Of a DNA stretch of 64,000 nucleotides, positions 1 through 8,916 are shown one piece after another (within the stretch, counting starts at the first letter, position 1; every line of letters starts with the position of its first letter). The notes beneath the pieces are model-generated. The model saw only the letters and a list, made by a program, of their open reading frames with translations. It did not search any database and was not told the DNA's origin. Origin of the DNA: Bradyrhizobium sp. LTSP849. Lineage in GTDB: Bacteria > Pseudomonadota > Alphaproteobacteria > Rhizobiales > Xanthobacteraceae. The stretch is taken from NCBI RefSeq assembly GCF_000938255.1, contig NZ_JYMR01000012.1:124001-188000 (forward strand), given 5' to 3'. Both the position numbers and the translations under genes were made by a program.

Positions 1-777
1 CTTGGCCACACCGTGTTCTGGGCGATCGGGGGCTATACCGCTGCGAACCTCTCGGTCAAATATGGCCTGAACGGCTGGGCGACAGCGGCCGCGACGCTTG
101 TGCTCTGCCTTGCCGCCGCGGCGTTCCTCGGCGCCGTCACTTTGCGAACCCGCGAGTTTGTGTTCTCGCTCGTGACTTATGCGGCCGCCGTGGTCGCCTA
201 CGAGATCGCCTTCAATTGGGACACCGTCGGCGGCTCCGACGGAATCGTCGGAATTCCTCCGCTGAAACTGCCCTTGCTCGTCACCACGTTCTCCGGAGCG
301 CTGCAGGAAGATTTGTGGCCGATTGCATTCGCACTACTCTTGCTGACTCTTGCCTTCATTGCGCGCTTCCGCCGCTCCCGGCTCGGCACAACCGCATTGA
401 TGGTGCAGATGAACCCAGCACTCGCCGCGAGCCTTGGTGTCGACCCGCGCCGGATCCGGCTCGCTGTCTTCGTGATTTCAGCCCCGATCACCGGCCTTGC
501 GGGCTGGCTATACGCCTATCAGCGCGCCTATGTCGGACCCGATATGTTCGAGTCCTATTTCCTGGTGATGATGCTCACCGCCATCGTGCTGGTGGGCCGC
601 CGCATCCTGCTCGGACCGTTGATCGGCACCGCTCTTCTGATCGTCCAGCAAAACCTGTTTTCGCTTGGCGGTGACTGGAACAAAATCGTGCTGGGCTCGG
701 TGCTGGCCCTGGTCCTAATCTTCTGGCCCGCAGGGCTGGTGGGTTTGTATCGCCGTATCACCAAGAAAACGACTTAA
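1..777 (+). CDS. Branched-chain-type ABC importer permease, LivM family (5' end outside window)
   Basis: Inner-membrane permease of a Liv-type (HAAT family) ABC importer. The reading frame is already open at base 1 and encodes LGHTVFWAIGGYTAANLS, the conserved 'LGHAAFFGIGAYTAA' stretch near the N terminus of LivM proteins, so the real start lies upstream of the window. The remaining ~258 codons carry several hydrophobic segments and end with the typical hydrophobic C terminus (VLIFWPAGLVGLYRR). A solute receptor gene follows after 23 bases, and two cyclic-amide-type amidohydrolases lie further on. The substrate may therefore be an N-heterocycle or amide rather than an amino acid, which is inference. 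LivH and the ATPases are presumably just left of the window. Confidence 0.88.
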   Translation, partial: LGHTVFWAIGGYTAANLSVKYGLNGWATAAATLVLCLAAAAFLGAVTLRTREFVFSLVTYAAAVVAYEIAFNWDTVGGSDGIVGIPPLKLPLLVTTFSGALQEDLWPIAFALLLLTLAFIARFRRSRLGTTALMVQMNPALAASLGVDPRRIRLAVFVISAPITGLAGWLYAYQRAYVGPDMFESYFLVMMLTAIVLVGRRILLGPLIGTALLIVQQNLFSLGGDWNKIVLGSVLALVLIFWPAGLVGLYRRITKKTT

Positions 778-800
778 AGACAACATTGGGAGTAAAGCAC

Positions 801-1940
801 ATGAACAAGACAAAACTGGCACTCGCCCTGCTATTGGGTCTCGCATCAGTTCCGGCGATGGCACAGGACATCAAAGTCGGAACGATCTTTCCGCTCAGCG
901 GTGGCGCCGGTCCGGATGGCCAGACCGTCACCAATGCCGTCAAGCTCATGGTCCAGCAGATCAACGACAAGGGCGGATTGCTCGGCCGCAAGCTGACGCT
1001 GATCTCCAAGGACGACGAGAGCACACCCGCGGTCGGCGTCAGCCGAGCCAACGAGATGATCGCCGAGAAGGCGGATGTCGTCATCGAAGGCTGGAACTCG
1101 CCGGTCACGCTCGCCATGCAGCCGATCCTCGCCCGCGGCGGCGTCCTGGACATCACGGCGGTCTCGAAATCGGACCTGATCCTCAGCGGCGAAACCAACC
1201 CTTACGCGCTGCGTATCAACAGCTCGAATGGCTTTGATGCCGGCATCATCGCCAAATACGTCGTCGAGACGATGAAAGCGAAGAAGGTTGCCTTCCTGAC
1301 CCAGAACGACGTCTACGGCAACGGCTTCCAGACCGCGGTCGAAGCCGAGTTCAAGAAGCTGAACTTTTCCGGCGAAGTCGTCATGACCGAGAAGTTCGCA
1401 TTCAAGGACACCGATTTTCGCGTGCAGCTCACGAACCTGAAAGGCGCCAATGCCGACGCCATCATCGTCACCAACTCGTCGAACTCGTCGGGCCTGCCGG
1501 CGATGGTCGAGCAATACCGCCAAGCCGACATCAAATCGACCTTCGTCGGAGCTGTCGGCATTATGCTGACCACGGTATTTAGGGTGGCCGGCGACGCCAA
1601 TAACGGAGTGGTCTCGGCCGACATCTTCTTCCCTGACCTGCCCCCGTTCACCATCATGCCGGAGAGCACCTCGTTCGTGGCCGCCTACAACAAGGCCTAT
1701 GGCATCAATCCCGACAAGAGCGCAGCACTGGGCGCCGCGGCCGTGCAGGTGTGGGCACAGGCCGTTGAATCGACCAAGTCGCTCGACCGCAAGACCGTGG
1801 CGGAAGCGATCCGCGGCAAGGCCGTCAAGGGCACCGTGTTCGGCGACGTTCAGTTCTTGCCAAACGGGCAGATGCAGCCGCGTTACGTCGTGTTCAAGGT
1901 GGTCGACGGCAAGAACACCAAACTTGAGGTGCTCCAGTAA
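801..1940 (+). CDS. Liv-type ABC transporter solute-binding protein
   Basis: Periplasmic receptor (Peripla_BP_6/LivK family, 379 residues) for the importer whose permease lies just upstream. An N-terminal signal peptide is clear: MNKTKLALALLLGLASVPAMAQ with an AMA|Q cleavage site. The mature part starts DIKVGTIFPLSGGAGPDGQ, the usual first strand and ligand loop of the family. An in-frame TTG occurs at 786, but the ATG at 801 is preferred because GGAG lies 8 bases upstream and the signal peptide starts there. The family binds amino acids, amides, urea, aromatic acids and other small molecules, so the ligand cannot be read from sequence. Confidence 0.9.
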   Translation: MNKTKLALALLLGLASVPAMAQDIKVGTIFPLSGGAGPDGQTVTNAVKLMVQQINDKGGLLGRKLTLISKDDESTPAVGVSRANEMIAEKADVVIEGWNSPVTLAMQPILARGGVLDITAVSKSDLILSGETNPYALRINSSNGFDAGIIAKYVVETMKAKKVAFLTQNDVYGNGFQTAVEAEFKKLNFSGEVVMTEKFAFKDTDFRVQLTNLKGANADAIIVTNSSNSSGLPAMVEQYRQADIKSTFVGAVGIMLTTVFRVAGDANNGVVSADIFFPDLPPFTIMPESTSFVAAYNKAYGINPDKSAALGAAAVQVWAQAVESTKSLDRKTVAEAIRGKAVKGTVFGDVQFLPNGQMQPRYVVFKVVDGKNTKLEVLQ

Positions 1941-1993
1941 TCGCCGTTCAACGCTCACACTTGCAACGCTCAAACTCGAACTTTTACCAGCGT

Positions 1994-2012
1994 CCGCCTT
2001 GTCCGAAGGCGG
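1994..2012. terminator. Stem-loop between convergent genes
   Basis: CCGCCTT and AAGGCGG form a perfect 7-bp stem around a 5-base loop, extendable by a G-T and a G-C pair. It lies about 50 bases after the receptor stop, between convergent genes. No strong T-tract follows on either strand (only CATCTTT on the plus strand), so termination is probable but not certain. Confidence 0.45.
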
Positions 2013-2070
2013 GCGTCATCTTTAGCGCTGCTCTATTGGCCGGAGACGTGCTGCTCGAACCAGTCTGCCC

Positions 2071-2490
2071 TTACGCGTCGATGCCCCGCTGCACCAGGAT
2101 GCGCTCGGCGCTGTCGTTCCAGACATCCATCTTGACGATCTGCCCGCCTCTGACGACGAAGCGATCGACATAGCGGTTGCCTTCGAACGGCGTGCCGTCC
2201 ATCCACTCGCCATAGAGCGTGCCGACGCTGTAGACCACGGTCTCGTCCGCGCCCGGACAGACGTCAAAGCGATCCATCTTCTTCTTGACCCAGCGATAGC
2301 GTTTGGCATTGAAGCCGGTCGGCCCGCGCGGGTGGTCGAACTCGCGGCCGCCGGTAAAGGTGATCACCGTGCCCGGCTTCATGTAGGCTGACGCGGCATC
2401 GGGATCGGGAATCATCGAGGCCGTGAGATAGGCTTCCACGATCTCGGCGTCCGACGACGGCGCTTTTTCGCTTTTCACGGCTACGGACAT
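2071..2490 (-). CDS. SnoaL/NTF2-like protein
   Basis: A 139-residue protein with the features of a SnoaL/NTF2-like alpha+beta barrel: an N-terminal helix (SSDAEIVEAYLTASMIPDPDAASAYM), a strand pair near VITFTG, and C-terminal strands DRFVVRGGQIVKMDVWND. The family includes small isomerases, hydrolases and uncharacterised accessory proteins of catabolic operons. The start at 2490 has GGGAG seven bases upstream. Longer in-frame starts exist, but they lack family-like sequence. It is convergent with the Liv receptor and divergent from the two amidohydrolases. It could share their promoter region and act on a product of the same pathway, which is inference. The specific reaction is unknown. Confidence 0.7.
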   Translation of the reverse strand: MSVAVKSEKAPSSDAEIVEAYLTASMIPDPDAASAYMKPGTVITFTGGREFDHPRGPTGFNAKRYRWVKKKMDRFDVCPGADETVVYSVGTLYGEWMDGTPFEGNRYVDRFVVRGGQIVKMDVWNDSAERILVQRGIDA

Positions 2491-2633
2491 GGCGGTATCT
2501 CCCGGACAAATTCGCGAAATACTACCGTCCGGGTCGGGGAAAGCACGCATATATTTTGATCAGATCCCCCGCTACATTGCCGCCGACCCGAAGCCTCGCC
2601 CACTGCTATAACCCGCCTCCGAAGATTCATTGC

Positions 2634-3875
2634 ATGACCGCCCAGACCGCCTTCGACCTGATCTTCCGCAACGCCCTGTTGCGATCATCCGCCGCACCCG
2701 TCGATATCGGCGTGAAAGGCGGCCGGATCGCTGCGATTGAGCCAAAGCTTGCCTGCGAGGCGATCGAGATCGATGTCGGGGGACGGCTGGCCCTGCCCGG
2801 CTTCGTCGATACCCACATCCATCTCGACAAGGCCTGCCTGCTCGAGCGTTGCGGACACATCCACGGCACGCTCGGCGATGCCATCCGCGCCGTCTCGGCG
2901 ATGAAGCGCGACTTCAGCGTCGACGATGTCTATGCGCGTGGCGCCAAGGTGATCGAGCGCGCCATCGTGCACGGCACGACCCGCATGCGCACCCATGTCG
3001 AGATCGATCCGCGCATCGGCTTGCGCAGCTTCGAAGCGGTGAAGGCGCTGAAGCGCGACTATGCCTGGGCGCTCGACCTCTCGCTTTGCGTCTTCCCGCA
3101 GGAAGGCCTGACCAACGATCCCGGAGCTGAGGAACTGCTGGTGCAGGCGCTGCGGGACGGCGGCGAGGCGATCGGTGGCTGCCCCTATACCGACACCGAC
3201 CCGAACGCGCATCTCGCGCGCATCTTCGATCTCGCGCAAGAATTCGACGTCGACGTCGATCTTCATCTCGACTTCGATCTCGATCCGTCCTGGTGGCATC
3301 TGGACGAAGTCTGCCGGCAGACCGAACAGCGCAACTATCAGGGTCGCGTCGCGATCGGCCACGCCACAAAGCTCTCCGCCTTGCCGCCGGAGCGGCTGAA
3401 GGCAGCCACCGCTCAACTGGCGAAAGCCGGCGTCGCCGTCACTGTGCTGCCCGCGACGGATCTCTATCTGATGGGGCGCGAGGCCACCCACAATGCGCCG
3501 CGCGGGCTGACGCTCGCGCACAAGCTCGCGGGCGACGGCATCGTGTGCTCGGTCGCCACCAACAACGTGCTCAATCCCTTCACGCCATTTGGCGATGCCT
3601 CGCTGATGCGGATGGCGAACTTCTACGCCAATGTCGCGCACGCCTCCGTCGGCGACTTCGACACCTGCCTCGATCTCGTCACCGAGCTACCGGCGCGGCT
3701 GATGAACCTGAGGGACTACGGCATCGCGGTCGGAAAGCCCGCCGATCTCGTCGTGCTCGACACAAAGGACAGCCGCTTTGCCATCGCCGAGCTGCCGGAT
3801 ATCGTGATGGGCTTCAAGAGCGGCCGGCAGACCTTTGAGCGGCCGCAGCCGACGCTGTTCAAGCCGCAGACCTGA
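2634..3875 (+). CDS. Amidohydrolase, cytosine deaminase-like (first of tandem pair)
   Basis: Metal-dependent TIM-barrel amidohydrolase of 413 residues, closest by motif to cytosine deaminase/AtzC-type enzymes. Visible signatures are the entry strand GFVDTHIHLDKACL with the HxH metal pair, DVDVDLHLDFDLDPSWWHLDE, the beta-strand histidine VAIGHATKL, and the late VATNNVLNPFTPFGD, where family members carry the catalytic Asp. The ATG at 2634 is preferred over an upstream in-frame start at 2556, because homology-like sequence (FDLIFRNALLRS) begins there. It is followed after 17 bases by a related gene, and a Liv importer lies upstream. Likely role: hydrolysis or deamination of a cyclic or N-containing compound taken up by that importer. 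The substrate is not determinable. Confidence 0.82.
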   Translation: MTAQTAFDLIFRNALLRSSAAPVDIGVKGGRIAAIEPKLACEAIEIDVGGRLALPGFVDTHIHLDKACLLERCGHIHGTLGDAIRAVSAMKRDFSVDDVYARGAKVIERAIVHGTTRMRTHVEIDPRIGLRSFEAVKALKRDYAWALDLSLCVFPQEGLTNDPGAEELLVQALRDGGEAIGGCPYTDTDPNAHLARIFDLAQEFDVDVDLHLDFDLDPSWWHLDEVCRQTEQRNYQGRVAIGHATKLSALPPERLKAATAQLAKAGVAVTVLPATDLYLMGREATHNAPRGLTLAHKLAGDGIVCSVATNNVLNPFTPFGDASLMRMANFYANVAHASVGDFDTCLDLVTELPARLMNLRDYGIAVGKPADLVVLDTKDSRFAIAELPDIVMGFKSGRQTFERPQPTLFKPQT

Positions 3876-3892
3876 ACCAACGGAACAACCGG

Positions 3893-5098
3893 ATGGCTTA
3901 CGACAAGATATTCCTCAACGCCCGCTTCGACGGCGGATCGCGACATCACATCGCGGTCAAGGACGGCCGTATCGCCGCGATCACGCCTGCTGACCAGCCA
4001 CCCACGGGCGCCGAAACGATTGACCTCGACAATGCCCTGGTCGTTCCCGGCTTCGTCGAAGGCCACATCCATCTCGACACCAGCTTCTATGGCGATACCT
4101 GGCGCCCGCACAAGCCCTGCACTGACGGCTTCGACGTGCATGAGCGCGTGGCCTTCCAGGCCCAGAACATCGCCGAGGCCGCACCGATGGATGTGCGCGC
4201 CCGCAACCAGCTCGATCTCTGCATCGGGCATGGCACCACGCAGATGCGCAGCCATGTCATGGTCGACGGCTCGGTCGGCCTGAAATCGCTCGAGACGATC
4301 CTGCGCGTGCGTGAGGAGTACAGGGGCCTGATCGACATCCAGCTCGTCGCCTTTCCCCAGAGCGGCATCCTGATGAGCCCGGGCACGCCACAATTGCTGG
4401 ATGAAGCCATCGGGCTCGGCGCCGATCTGGTCGGTGGGCTCGATCCCGCAAGTTTTGATCGCGATATCGAGAAACATCTCGACGTCGTGTTCGGCGTGGC
4501 CGGCAAGCATGGTGTCGACGTCGACATTCACCTGCACGACATGGGCACGCTTGGCGCGTTCGAGATCGAGCAGATTGCGGCCCGCACGCGCGCGCTCGGC
4601 ATGGAAGGCCATGTCGCCATCAGCCACGCCTACGGACTTGGCGACATCTCCGCAGATCATCTCAAGAAGATCGCCGAAATCCTTGCCCGTTCCGGCGTCG
4701 CGATCATGACCAATGCGCCGGGCGCGCGGCCCTTCCCGCCGATCCTGGCGCTGCGCAACGCCGGCGTGACCGTGTTCAGCGGCAATGACAACATTCGTGA
4801 TTCCTGGTGGCCTTATGGCGACGGCGACATGCTGCGCCGGGCGACGACGCTCGGCTATCGCTCGGGCTTCAACATCGATGAAGAACTGCGCGTGGCGTTC
4901 GATGTCGTCACCGAAGCCGGCGCCAAGGCGCTGCGACTCGAGGGCTACGGCCTGCGCGACGGCGCCAAGGCCGATTTTGTGACGTTGAACGCCGCCCATG
5001 TTCCCGAGGCTGTCGTCGCGGTTCCGCAGGCGCGCTCCGTGTACAAGGAGGGCAAGCTTGTCGCGTCGAACGGTAAGATGGTCGGGAAACGCAGCTAA
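3893..5098 (+). CDS. Amidohydrolase, cytosine deaminase-like (second of tandem pair)
   Basis: A 401-residue paralogue of the preceding gene, probably co-transcribed (17-base gap). Motifs in order are GFVEGHIHLDTSFYGD with the HxH metal pair, DVDIHLHDMGTLG, VAISHAYGLGD, and SGNDNIRDSWWPYGDGDM carrying the likely catalytic Asp. The C terminus (GAKADFVTLNAAHVPEAVV) is the returning beta-sandwich typical of class III amidohydrolases. The two copies differ around the metal site (DKACL versus DTSFY), which suggests different substrates or consecutive steps rather than simple redundancy. The encoded reaction is unknown. Cytosine deaminase is the nearest named family but is not asserted. Confidence 0.82.
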   Translation: MAYDKIFLNARFDGGSRHHIAVKDGRIAAITPADQPPTGAETIDLDNALVVPGFVEGHIHLDTSFYGDTWRPHKPCTDGFDVHERVAFQAQNIAEAAPMDVRARNQLDLCIGHGTTQMRSHVMVDGSVGLKSLETILRVREEYRGLIDIQLVAFPQSGILMSPGTPQLLDEAIGLGADLVGGLDPASFDRDIEKHLDVVFGVAGKHGVDVDIHLHDMGTLGAFEIEQIAARTRALGMEGHVAISHAYGLGDISADHLKKIAEILARSGVAIMTNAPGARPFPPILALRNAGVTVFSGNDNIRDSWWPYGDGDMLRRATTLGYRSGFNIDEELRVAFDVVTEAGAKALRLEGYGLRDGAKADFVTLNAAHVPEAVVAVPQARSVYKEGKLVASNGKMVGKRS

Positions 5099-5253
5099 CC
5101 CGTAGGCTAAAGTCCGTCCGATATTACCGCTGATCCGGGCGCCGGCTGAGTCCGGTAGAATCCCGGACCGTAGCCCAACGCGTTGCGGGAAGGGTCAGGT
5201 AATCTTACTAAGACCTTGCACTGACCCTCCGCGTTCAATGGGGAAGTTTGGAT

Positions 5254-5571
5254 ATGTTCAGCGCATTCAGCAGCATCGATTACCAGTCCATTCGAGCCAA
5301 GACACCCGCCGAAACAGCCGTCAAGCGACTGAACGGCATCGGTGAAGTCCTCTCTGGCCTTGATATCTCGTCCATTCACACGCAGGACGAGATGGCCCGC
5401 GCACTGTGGACGCTCGATACCGCCGACAAGTGCATTCGCATGATCCTCACCGAGTTCCGTACCGAGCGGACCAGGGACGTCGTTCGCGAGGCCAAGAGCC
5501 TGATCGACTTGATCGAGCTCGCGCGCGACGAGATCTCGGACTATCGCGACGGCGGCAGGGTTTTAAGCTGA
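5254..5571 (+). CDS. Small conserved-looking hypothetical protein
   Basis: A 105-residue, mostly helical, charged protein (MFSAFSSIDYQSIRAKTPAE...ARDEISDYRDGGRVLS) with no signal peptide or membrane segment. The start is set by GGGAAG seven bases upstream of the ATG at 5254; a TTG two codons earlier is less likely. It stands alone between the amidohydrolase pair and a convergent dehydrogenase, with a palindromic repeat just after it. I do not recognise the family. The regular heptad-like hydrophobics in its second half would fit a helical bundle or dimer. Confidence 0.6.
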   Translation: MFSAFSSIDYQSIRAKTPAETAVKRLNGIGEVLSGLDISSIHTQDEMARALWTLDTADKCIRMILTEFRTERTRDVVREAKSLIDLIELARDEISDYRDGGRVLS

Positions 5572-5596
5572 ACGCGCGCGCTTCAGGTTATTGTCT

Positions 5597-5645
5597 GAGC
5601 ATGATCTTTTCGGAAAACCGCTGCACACTTTTCCGGATCATGCTC
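5597..5645. repeat. Palindromic intergenic repeat, family 1, copy A
   Basis: Outer arms GAGCATGATC and GATCATGCTC pair perfectly, and inner TTTTCGGAAAA and CTTTTCCG segments extend the stem. A near-identical copy lies at 43148–43196, differing at a handful of positions. It sits between convergent genes and touches the stop codon of the dehydrogenase at 5645, so it could also act as a bidirectional transcription stop. It looks like a REP-type dispersed palindrome. Confidence 0.8.
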
Positions 5646-6559
5646 TAACGCTTGACCTTCGCCAGAATGCGATCCGCCTCGGTGCGCCAATCGGCGCTGC
5701 GGGCAAACTCCTTGGTGACCCTCTCCCCGAACAGGCCTTCGTCGGCGAGATCGGCCACCCAGGCCTGCCGTTCGGCGGTGCCCTGCGCCGACCACGGCGT
5801 CAGCCCTGCCTCGCGCACGGTCTCGGCGACCTCGCGCACCTCCTCGGCACGGCGGCGGCCGTGCTCGATCACGCGCTGGAAGAAATAAGCGCCCTGCTTC
5901 TCCCAATTAATGGCGGGGAATGTCTCCGTGAGTGATGCCAGCACGGCATCCTCGACGCCATAAGCGCGCGCGGTGGTAAAACTCTCGATCACCATGGCCT
6001 CGAGGCCCTTGATCATGATGCTGCGGCACATCTTGACGGCCGAGGACACGCCGAGCTTGTCGCTGGCAACCTTGGCCGCAAAGCCGATCGTGTTCAGGAG
6101 CGGCTCCAGCTCTTTCGCGCCGGGCCCGCCGAGCAGCAGCGGCACCTTGATGCGATGGGGCGGCACCGAGGTCATCACCGCGCCCTCGACATAGCGCCCG
6201 CCGGCGCCGTCGATCAGCGCCGCGGCGCGCTGCTTGGCACCCGGTGAGGCCGAGTTGAAATCAAGGAACCAGGTGCCCTGGTTGAGTGCACCCGCACAGG
6301 CTTTTGCGACCGGCACCGCCTGGCTGGCTGTGACCGCGGAGACGATGAAGTCTGACTTCGCGGTGAGCTCAGCGTGCGAAGCAGCCAGCGCCACGCCAAA
6401 TTTCGCCGCATGCTCCTTCAGCGCAGCACCCTGCTCGCCTCCAAGCTTGATGTCGAAGGCTGCGACCTTGATGTCCTGCTGGCGCAAATCCTCGGCCAAA
6501 ATCCTGCCGACCTCGCCGTAGCCGACCAGCCCGATGTGCCATCGTTTCGGATCCGCCAT
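5645..6559 (-). CDS. NAD(P)-dependent oxidoreductase, 6PGDH-like with DUF1932 C-terminal domain
   Basis: A 304-residue beta-hydroxyacid-dehydrogenase-like enzyme. The N terminus has a Rossmann motif (IGLVGYGEVGRILAEDL). The C-terminal all-helical half carries the SAVKMCRSIMIKGLEAM segment typical of the DUF1932 group, with the catalytic-type lysine in SSAVKM. It is the last gene of the putative lower 4,5-cleavage operon and overlaps the previous gene by one base (TGATG). The family oxidises or reduces hydroxy acids or semialdehydes. No LigC-type 2-hydroxy-4-carboxymuconate semialdehyde dehydrogenase occurs in the window. Whether this protein fills such a role is speculation. Confidence 0.78.
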   Translation of the reverse strand: MADPKRWHIGLVGYGEVGRILAEDLRQQDIKVAAFDIKLGGEQGAALKEHAAKFGVALAASHAELTAKSDFIVSAVTASQAVPVAKACAGALNQGTWFLDFNSASPGAKQRAAALIDGAGGRYVEGAVMTSVPPHRIKVPLLLGGPGAKELEPLLNTIGFAAKVASDKLGVSSAVKMCRSIMIKGLEAMVIESFTTARAYGVEDAVLASLTETFPAINWEKQGAYFFQRVIEHGRRRAEEVREVAETVREAGLTPWSAQGTAERQAWVADLADEGLFGERVTKEFARSADWRTEADRILAKVKR

Positions 6560-7428
6560 CAGTTCAATCCTCGCGTCGTCGCGTCGAACAGCTCCTCAAC
6601 CGCATAGCGGCGCGGGATCAGCGCCTGCTGGAATGCGTAGTCGACGATCAGCTCCAACGGCTTTCTGTTCGCCTCAACTCCGAACGGAACCATATCGGGC
6701 GAACTGGCCGCCCCCACCTGGGTCTTGTTCCGCTTGAGGAGATCATAGACGCCCGCGACCACATCGGGGTGCGCCTTCGCAAGCTGTTCAGTCACGACCA
6801 CGTAATGATTGACCGGCACAACGCCGCGGCGCACGTACCATTTGGCGGCTTCAGCAGCCGGATCGGGGAACAGCGGCCTCAGCTTGGGATCGTTCGGGGC
6901 CTCGCCGAGAACGGCGTCGAGCTCGCCGTCGATCAGCATCTGCAAGATCTTCTTGTCCTTCGGCGCGCGCTCGGTGGTGTCGACATATTCGGCGACGTGC
7001 GGATCCTCGAAGGTCACCCAACGGATCTTATCGAGATTCACGCCATAGTCGTTGGCGAGGATGCCCCTGATCCAGGCGCCCGTGGTCGTCGTGAAGGAGC
7101 GGATGCCGACGCGCTTGCCTTCGAGATCACTCGGCCCGAGCGTTCCATGCGCGGGATTGTACAGCGCATGAGCATGTTGGAAGCGGCCGAGCATGGCTGC
7201 CGGCAGCAGCACCAGCGGCTTGCCATGCGCCTTCGCCATCAGATAGGTCACGATCGCCATCTCGCAGACGTCGAACGCCTGCTCGCGCACCATCGGCTTG
7301 AACGCCGTGTTGGTCGGCGTGTATTCGATGAAGTCGAGGTCGAAGCGGTCGGAGCGGAGCTCGCCGCTCTTCACCGCCTGGACATGGGGGTGACTGCCGA
7401 GCACGGCTTTCAGTTTGAGACGATCCAT
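6559..7428 (-). CDS. 4,5-dihydroxyphthalate decarboxylase-like / periplasmic-binding-fold protein
   Basis: A 289-residue protein with the type-2 periplasmic-binding fold but no signal peptide, so it is cytoplasmic. It begins LKLKAVLGSHPHVQAVKSGE and contains RVGIRSFTTTTGAWIRGIL and a late ADAVLGE-like strand (GELDAVLGEAPND). This matches the 4,5-dihydroxyphthalate decarboxylase group, which uses the receptor fold for catalysis. Such an enzyme would make protocatechuate from 4,5-dihydroxyphthalate, the compound that enters the 4,5-cleavage route served by the neighbouring galB/galC. No phthalate dioxygenase genes are seen in the window. The annotation could also be a generic substrate-binding protein. 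The catalytic role is inferred from context. Confidence 0.68.
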   Translation of the reverse strand: MDRLKLKAVLGSHPHVQAVKSGELRSDRFDLDFIEYTPTNTAFKPMVREQAFDVCEMAIVTYLMAKAHGKPLVLLPAAMLGRFQHAHALYNPAHGTLGPSDLEGKRVGIRSFTTTTGAWIRGILANDYGVNLDKIRWVTFEDPHVAEYVDTTERAPKDKKILQMLIDGELDAVLGEAPNDPKLRPLFPDPAAEAAKWYVRRGVVPVNHYVVVTEQLAKAHPDVVAGVYDLLKRNKTQVGAASSPDMVPFGVEANRKPLELIVDYAFQQALIPRRYAVEELFDATTRGLN

Positions 7429-7455
7429 CCGCCCGCTCCGCTTCTCTTGTCCCGC

Positions 7456-8139
7456 CTAGACGTCCTCGGGATTGTCGACATAGACGAGCCCGGCTTTGGC
7501 CAGGGCCTCACGCATGCTGTACATATCGAGGCCCAATTCGCCCGAACCGAGACGTTTGCGCTTGCCGCCCTCGTCCGCATTGCGCTTCTTCGCCTTTTCG
7601 GCGACTTCGGCGGCGTAACGCTTCGGCACCACCACCACGCCGTCGTCATCGGCCACGACGATGTCGCCGGGATCGACGTTGACGCCGGCGCAGACGACGG
7701 GAATGTTGACCGAGCCGAGCGTGGCCTTGACCGTGCCCTTGGCCGAGACCGCGCGCGACCACACCGGAAATTTCATCTCGTGCAGCGCTTTGACATCGCG
7801 GCAGCCGGCATCAATGATCAGCCCCTGCACGCCACGCGCCTGGAGCGAGGTCGCGAGCAATTCGCCGAACATGCCATCAGTATTGTCGGTGGTGCAGCCG
7901 ACGACGAGGATGTCGCCCTTCTTGCACTGCTCGACCGCGACATGGATCATCCAGTTGTCGCCGGGCTGCGCCAGCACGGTGACCGCGGGGCCCGCAATCG
8001 ACGCACCTGCCCAGACCGGACGCAAATACGGCTTCATCAGGCCAAGGCGGCCATAAGCCTCGTGCACGGTGGAGACGCCGTATTCCGCCATGCCGGCGGG
8101 ATCGGCACGCTTGATGTTGCGAACGACGACCGGCTTCAT
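7456..8139 (-). CDS. galC: 4-carboxy-4-hydroxy-2-oxoadipate aldolase / oxaloacetate decarboxylase (RraA fold)
   Basis: A 227-residue class II-type pyruvate aldolase of the RraA/HMG-CHA aldolase family. It cleaves 4-carboxy-4-hydroxy-2-oxoadipate to pyruvate and oxaloacetate, the last step of protocatechuate 4,5-cleavage and gallate catabolism. The family signature GxxGxIIDxGxRD appears as [15 protein letters not shown], with the metal and substrate residues Asp and Arg present. The C terminus has [16 protein letters not shown]. The start at 8139 is supported by GGAGG and by an ATGA overlap with galB. Assignment to CHA aldolase rather than another RraA-fold aldolase rests on the adjacent galB and PDC-hydrolase-like genes. 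LigK is an equivalent name in sphingomonads. Confidence 0.85.
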   Translation of the reverse strand: MKPVVVRNIKRADPAGMAEYGVSTVHEAYGRLGLMKPYLRPVWAGASIAGPAVTVLAQPGDNWMIHVAVEQCKKGDILVVGCTTDNTDGMFGELLATSLQARGVQGLIIDAGCRDVKALHEMKFPVWSRAVSAKGTVKATLGSVNIPVVCAGVNVDPGDIVVADDDGVVVVPKRYAAEVAEKAKKRNADEGGKRKRLGSGELGLDMYSMREALAKAGLVYVDNPEDV

Positions 8140-8849
8140 GCCAGCACCTCCGCAACCGTCGGGAACAGCCGCTGATAGGCCTCGCCATAGGTCATGGGAA
8201 TGCCTGTGTTGCGGCTGCCCTGGATGCCGCGGTTGAGCGCGACGCGCTCGTAATAGCCCCAGAGATGCTTTTGTGCGGCGAGGATCTGGAACGCCTCGTA
8301 CTTCTCCTTCCAGACCTCGTCGATCTTGAGCAGCAGGTCCGGCCTGTAATTGCACTGCTCGGGCTGGTGCGGCTCGAACAGGAACACAGGCGGCGCCGAA
8401 TATTGGTACTGCGCGCCGGGCTTGTGGCCCATCGCCTGCGCCACCACGCGGGTCTCCTGCGCGAAATGCGCGGCGTTCGGATGGTCGAAATTATAGGGAT
8501 CTTCCAGCGCGTGCGTCAGCACGAAGCTCGGATTGAGCTCGCGGTAGATATCGACCATGCGGTCGAAATGCGCCTCGGTGAGCTTCAGCGGATAGTCTCC
8601 GCAGTCGAAGAACTCGATCTCGGCACCGAGCAGTTTTGCTGCCCGCTCCGCCTCGTCCTTGCGGCCGGCTTTGACCGACTCCAGCGTCGCGCCCTTTTCC
8701 TTCCAGGCGAACTGGCTCTCGCCGCGCTCGCCGAAGGACATGCAGACGATCTTCATGCGATAGCCCTTCTTCGCATGCAGGGCGATGGCGCCGCCAGCAC
8801 GCCAGACGAAATCGCCCGGATGTGCCGTAACCACGAGACCTGTTTTCAT
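8136..8849 (-). CDS. galB: 4-oxalomesaconate hydratase, PIG-L/LmbE family
   Basis: A 237-residue PIG-L-fold protein. Most members are zinc deacetylases with AHPDDE near the N terminus. Here the motif is [22 protein letters not shown] (residues 9–14 for AHPGDF). As I recall, it is the altered form seen in GalB, the zinc hydratase that converts 4-oxalomesaconate to 4-carboxy-4-hydroxy-2-oxoadipate in gallate and protocatechuate 4,5-cleavage pathways. The [10 protein letters not shown] segment is also GalB-like. The gene overlaps galC by 4 bases (ATGA), so substrate hand-off to the aldolase is consistent. A GGGGAG ribosome site precedes the start. The alternative call is a generic LmbE deacetylase, less likely given the operon. 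Confidence 0.83.
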   Translation of the reverse strand: MKTGLVVTAHPGDFVWRAGGAIALHAKKGYRMKIVCMSFGERGESQFAWKEKGATLESVKAGRKDEAERAAKLLGAEIEFFDCGDYPLKLTEAHFDRMVDIYRELNPSFVLTHALEDPYNFDHPNAAHFAQETRVVAQAMGHKPGAQYQYSAPPVFLFEPHQPEQCNYRPDLLLKIDEVWKEKYEAFQILAAQKHLWGYYERVALNRGIQGSRNTGIPMTYGEAYQRLFPTVAEVLA

Positions 8850-8916
8850 GGGACGAACTCCCCTCTCTCATTCGTAAGCATCTTAAGCTGCCTGCGTCGC
8901 GCAGGAAGCCAATTCA

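Noticed and set aside
6769..8175. 468-codon open frame on the plus strand across the dihydroxyphthalate-decarboxylase-like and galC genes
   Set aside because: Spans two convincing minus-strand genes and their junction; composition is His/Asp/Arg-rich without domains.
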